From contig CAZVAD010000022.1 in assembly GCA_964624645.1 (NCBI GenBank), positions 1 to 26,609 on the forward strand: a stretch of DNA of 26,609 nt. The letters run 5' to 3'. The stretch is from Mariniphaga sp964624645. GTDB taxonomy: Bacteria; Bacteroidota; Bacteroidia; Bacteroidales; Prolixibacteraceae. The notes under the pieces were generated by a model, which did not search any database, was not told the origin of the DNA, and worked only from the letters and a program-made list of their open reading frames with translations. The translations under genes and the position numbers were made by a program. Shown piece by piece: positions 24,392-26,609 of the stretch; the stretch's first letter is position 1, and every line of letters begins with the position of its first letter.

Positions 24392-25636
24392 TCAATCCTG
24401 CTGTTCAAAGTTTTTCAGATGAGTCAGCCGCTCAAGCAGCGGCGGGTGGGAGTAGTTGAAAAACACATACAACGGATGCGGCGTCAGGTTACTCAGGTTT
24501 TTTTGCGAAAGTTTTTTCAGCGCCGAAGCCAGCGCTCCGGGCTTGTAGTGTTTTGCCGCAAATGCATCGGCCTGATACTCATTTTTCCGGGAGAGCATGT
24601 TCATAAAAATTCCAAGAACAAACGAAACCGGCGCGTACAATATTCCAAAGGCAACCATTCCGATATGAAAATTCGGCGTTTCAACCCCCAGCGCACGGCT
24701 GAGGGAACTGCTGTTGATCAGCAATGAAAAAATGAACAGTAAAATTCCCGTCTGCACCAACGAAATGAGCAATCCCTGCAAAACATGTTTCTTTTTATAA
24801 TGTCCGATTTCATGTGCCAGCACGGCAACAATTTCATCGGTATTCATCTCCTCAATAAGGGTATCATACAAAACGATCCGCTTTTTTGCGCCAAATCCGG
24901 TAAAATAGGCATTCGCCTTTGTGGAGCGTTTTGAGCCGTTAATCACAAAAATATTATCAAGCCTGAACCCCACCTTTTCGGCAAAATTTCTGATAGCATC
25001 CCGCAATTCGCCCTCTTCCAACGGAGTTTGTTTGTTAAATAGCGGCACAATGAGGCTGGAATAGAACATCGCCATAAAAATGCTGAAAACTGAAATAGCA
25101 ATCCATGCGTAAACCCAGAATAAATTCTGCGTTTTCTGATAGATGAAAATGATGAGGGCAAGCAATCCGCCCCCGATGATTGCTGCCAGCAACCAGCCTT
25201 TCAAAAGGTCGGCAACAAAAATTTTGGGTGTGGTTTTGTTGAAACCAAATTTCTCCTCAATCACAAAAGTATCGTAAAGCGAAAAGGGAATTCCGAGAAT
25301 GTCAGAGGCAAACATGATGATTCCGAAAAATAGAAGCGCTGCAAGGATGGCGTGTGAAGTGACGCTCCAGGCAACAGAATCAACAAAAGCAAATCCGAAG
25401 AGAACAAACATAGCCAGTGTGATCAGAAAACTGAATGTTCCGGAAAAAATTCCAAACCGATGGTTCTCACGCTGATAAGCCTGCTGTTTTGCATACTCCT
25501 CCTGATCATAAATTCCTTCAAGCGCTTTAGGGAGCCGGCTGCCCATCTTTTTTACGTTCAGATAGTCCAGAAAATTTTCAATCAAAAAATCAATCACAAG
25601 AATGGCGATGATTATCCAGAAAATTGTATTGTACAT
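24392..25636 (-). CDS. M48-family membrane metalloprotease (Ste24-like)
   Basis: 414 residues. It has an N-terminal helical region of about five membrane segments, as in the CAAX-protease-type Ste24 fold, and then an M48 domain. Zinc ligands H275 and H279 and catalytic E276 lie in LAHEIGHYKKKH, and the third ligand E353 is in NEYQADAFA. RSTKANAYFTGFGAKKRIVLYDTL precedes them. In eukaryotes Ste24 trims prenylated proteins; in bacteria the substrates are unclear and membrane-protein quality control is more likely. An in-frame GTG at 25645 would add three residues; ATG at 25636 is preferred. A perfect -7 box and an upstream terminator isolate it, and cinA follows 41 bp downstream. Confidence 0.93.
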   Translation of the reverse strand: MYNTIFWIIIAILVIDFLIENFLDYLNVKKMGSRLPKALEGIYDQEEYAKQQAYQRENHRFGIFSGTFSFLITLAMFVLFGFAFVDSVAWSVTSHAILAALLFFGIIMFASDILGIPFSLYDTFVIEEKFGFNKTTPKIFVADLLKGWLLAAIIGGGLLALIIFIYQKTQNLFWVYAWIAISVFSIFMAMFYSSLIVPLFNKQTPLEEGELRDAIRNFAEKVGFRLDNIFVINGSKRSTKANAYFTGFGAKKRIVLYDTLIEEMNTDEIVAVLAHEIGHYKKKHVLQGLLISLVQTGILLFIFSLLINSSSLSRALGVETPNFHIGMVAFGILYAPVSFVLGIFMNMLSRKNEYQADAFAAKHYKPGALASALKKLSQKNLSNLTPHPLYVFFNYSHPPLLERLTHLKNFEQQD

Positions 25637-25660
25637 AAATACCACCTCAAGTTAATTGCT

Positions 25661-25668
25661 CAAATGTA
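25661..25668 (-). promoter_or_regulatory. -7 promoter box for the M48 protease-cinA unit
   Basis: Minus-strand TACATTTG is a perfect TAnnTTTG match, 24 nt before the ATG at 25636. Its upstream half overlaps the tail of the previous gene's terminator, and no clear -33 TTG is seen. Confidence 0.5.
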
Positions 25669-25670
25669 AC

Positions 25671-25705
25671 GCTAAAAATAAAAAATGCCCGCATAGCAGG
25701 CATTT
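25671..25705 (-). terminator. Intrinsic terminator after the outer-membrane barrel gene
   Basis: AAATGCC (25705-25699 on the minus strand) pairs with GGCATTT (25689-25683). Two inner GC pairs and one mismatch surround a short loop, and a T-rich tail follows (TTTTTTATTTTT). It lies 23 bp after the barrel gene's stop and is the clearest terminator in the window. Confidence 0.8.
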
Positions 25706-25728
25706 CTTTTATCAAAATAAATATCCGG

Positions 25729-26328
25729 TTAAAAAATCCTGAATCCGAGCGTCAGCATAAACGTTTTGTTTTTCCCGTTGATTCCTCCGCCGCCCGGCGC
25801 TTCATAAAGATCATTCACTCCGTGCTCCATACGGGCATCTAAAAAAAGACGCCAGATATCAACTCCAATTCCATACTGAAATCCGAAGTAGTTATCTTTC
25901 AGATTGTCTTTGGAAAAAACCTGCTGGTCTTTGATCGTTTTATCTGTCATCAGGCTGAATACCGGCCCCCCGATGACATGAATATTGGACGACTCTCCGT
26001 CAAAAATCTTGATTCCCAAAAGCAGGGGAATGTCAACATTCTTATAGTCAAACTTTTCAAACCTGTCACGGATTTCATCTTCCTTTTCAAAAACATCGCC
26101 TCCCTTTGCACTGAAATAAACTTCCGGCTGAAGGTAAACCCGGCCAAAACCCAGGCGACCATAGGCGCCAAAGTGTGCCTTTGTGATGGATTCCGAGCTG
26201 TATTGGCTCTTGCTGAATGTAACTTTGGAGTTATTTACACCGGCTTTAACTCCCAGATCCAGAGTAGGCTGGGCAATCAACAATACTGAAAAAAGCATGA
26301 ACAGTGATGAAACAATAATCTTTTTCAT
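25729..26328 (-). CDS. Small outer-membrane beta-barrel protein (PorT/OMP_b-brl-like)
   Basis: 199 residues. A signal peptide (MKKIIVSSLFMLFSVLLIAQ) is followed by LDLGVKAGVNNSKV, the usual first strand of the PorT/OmpX-like barrel of Bacteroidota. Further amphipathic strands follow (GAYGRLGFGRVYLQPEVYFS, NVDIPLLLGIKI, HVIGGPVFSLM, FGFQYGIGVDIW, LFLDARMEHGV), and the chain ends in TFMLTLGFRIF with a terminal Phe, as expected for BAM-folded barrels. An in-frame ATG three codons earlier (26337) is less likely because MKKII begins the signal peptide. Function is unknown; PorT itself belongs to the type IX system, but this branch is broad and the assignment should stay generic. A strong terminator follows. 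Confidence 0.85.
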   Translation of the reverse strand: MKKIIVSSLFMLFSVLLIAQPTLDLGVKAGVNNSKVTFSKSQYSSESITKAHFGAYGRLGFGRVYLQPEVYFSAKGGDVFEKEDEIRDRFEKFDYKNVDIPLLLGIKIFDGESSNIHVIGGPVFSLMTDKTIKDQQVFSKDNLKDNYFGFQYGIGVDIWRLFLDARMEHGVNDLYEAPGGGGINGKNKTFMLTLGFRIF

Positions 26329-26609
26329 AATATACATTTAAAAAAACAAAATCTAATCGGTCTTTTGTAAAATCCAAACCGGATTTATCTATAAACGCTG
26401 AATAACTTAATAAAGTTGCCCATTTTTAATTATTTTCAAAAACACAAGATGTTCCTGAAGATTTTAAAGCCCTCAGCAAACTATTAAACAGATATCCTTA
26501 CTGCTTCTGATTTTTATGAATACATCATTGAGGCTAAGAGTTTAAATTATTATCCGTAATAATTCCTGTTGACAACTAAAGTCGTCCGATGAATAACTCC
26601 CTTGCTGGC
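26329..26609. other. Intergenic region at the right edge
   Basis: About 280 AT-rich bases hold no ORF I can support. A small inverted repeat, AAATCC (26369-26374) and GGATTT (26380-26385), has no T-tract. On the plus strand, two short frames around 26450-26550 read like protein in sequence but break by a frameshift, with no start codon. The promoter of the barrel gene is probably near 26337-26360, but I do not find a perfect TAnnTTTG there. Confidence 0.4.

Noticed and set aside
24351..24395. Longer cinA start at 24395
   Set aside because: The added 15 residues do not belong to the family and would overlap the protease gene; the CinA N-terminus MKAEIITIGDE begins at 24350.
1..26609. CRISPR array, tRNA, rRNA, IS element or prophage
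   Set aside because: No regularly spaced repeats, cloverleaf-like sequences, transposase or phage genes were seen on either strand; the only direct repeat noted is the 17-bp one at 22371-22414 inside a gene.

Overview
The window looks like chromosomal DNA of a member of the Bacteroidota, probably near Bacteroidales/Marinilabiliales (the order is inference). Supporting signs are: a GldF/GldG-type protein; a surE–small membrane protein–lpxB run; RNase Y next to ZapA; a PorT-like outer-membrane barrel; and repeated copies of the phylum's -7 promoter box TAnnTTTG, with few Shine-Dalgarno sequences. I see no rRNA, tRNA, CRISPR array, IS element or prophage. Most of the window is ordinary housekeeping DNA.

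Left part, plus strand (1-7626): the 3' end of surE, a 100-aa membrane protein, lpxB (lipid A), a fused ABC-2 permease/GldG protein, dnaN (sliding clamp), an ExoX-like DEDDh exonuclease, and a tight pair of a fumarylacetoacetase-fold hydrolase and a hotdog thioesterase. An AT-rich PIN toxin/RHH antitoxin pair follows on the minus strand (7677-8355). An inverted repeat sits across its complete predicted promoter.

Middle: a minus-strand coiled-coil protein–zapA–rny operon, with a long symmetric hairpin plus T-tract just upstream of rny. Divergent from it, an M23 peptidase and anmK overlap on the plus strand and may form a peptidoglycan turnover pair. A DMT/EamA exporter gene converges on anmK with a 7-bp gap.

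Right part, all minus strand: a hexuronate unit in the order uxaE, uxaC, dctP, dctQ, dctM. It encodes tagaturonate epimerase, uronate isomerase and a three-part TRAP uptake system, preceded by a good Bacteroidota promoter with an operator-like palindrome on its -7 box. TRAP could import glucuronate or galacturonate, UxaC would make fructuronate or tagaturonate, and UxaE would convert tagaturonate to fructuronate. The later steps (UxuB, UxuA, KdgK, Eda) lie outside the window. Then come an AsmA-family protein, an M48 (Ste24-like) membrane protease followed by cinA, and a small outer-membrane beta-barrel protein. The last 270 bases hold no gene I can support.

No wholly new system stands out. 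The best second-look items are the hairpin before rny, the operator-like palindromes at the toxin-antitoxin and uronate promoters, the TRAP large permease with about 60 extra residues, and the GldF-GldG fusion.
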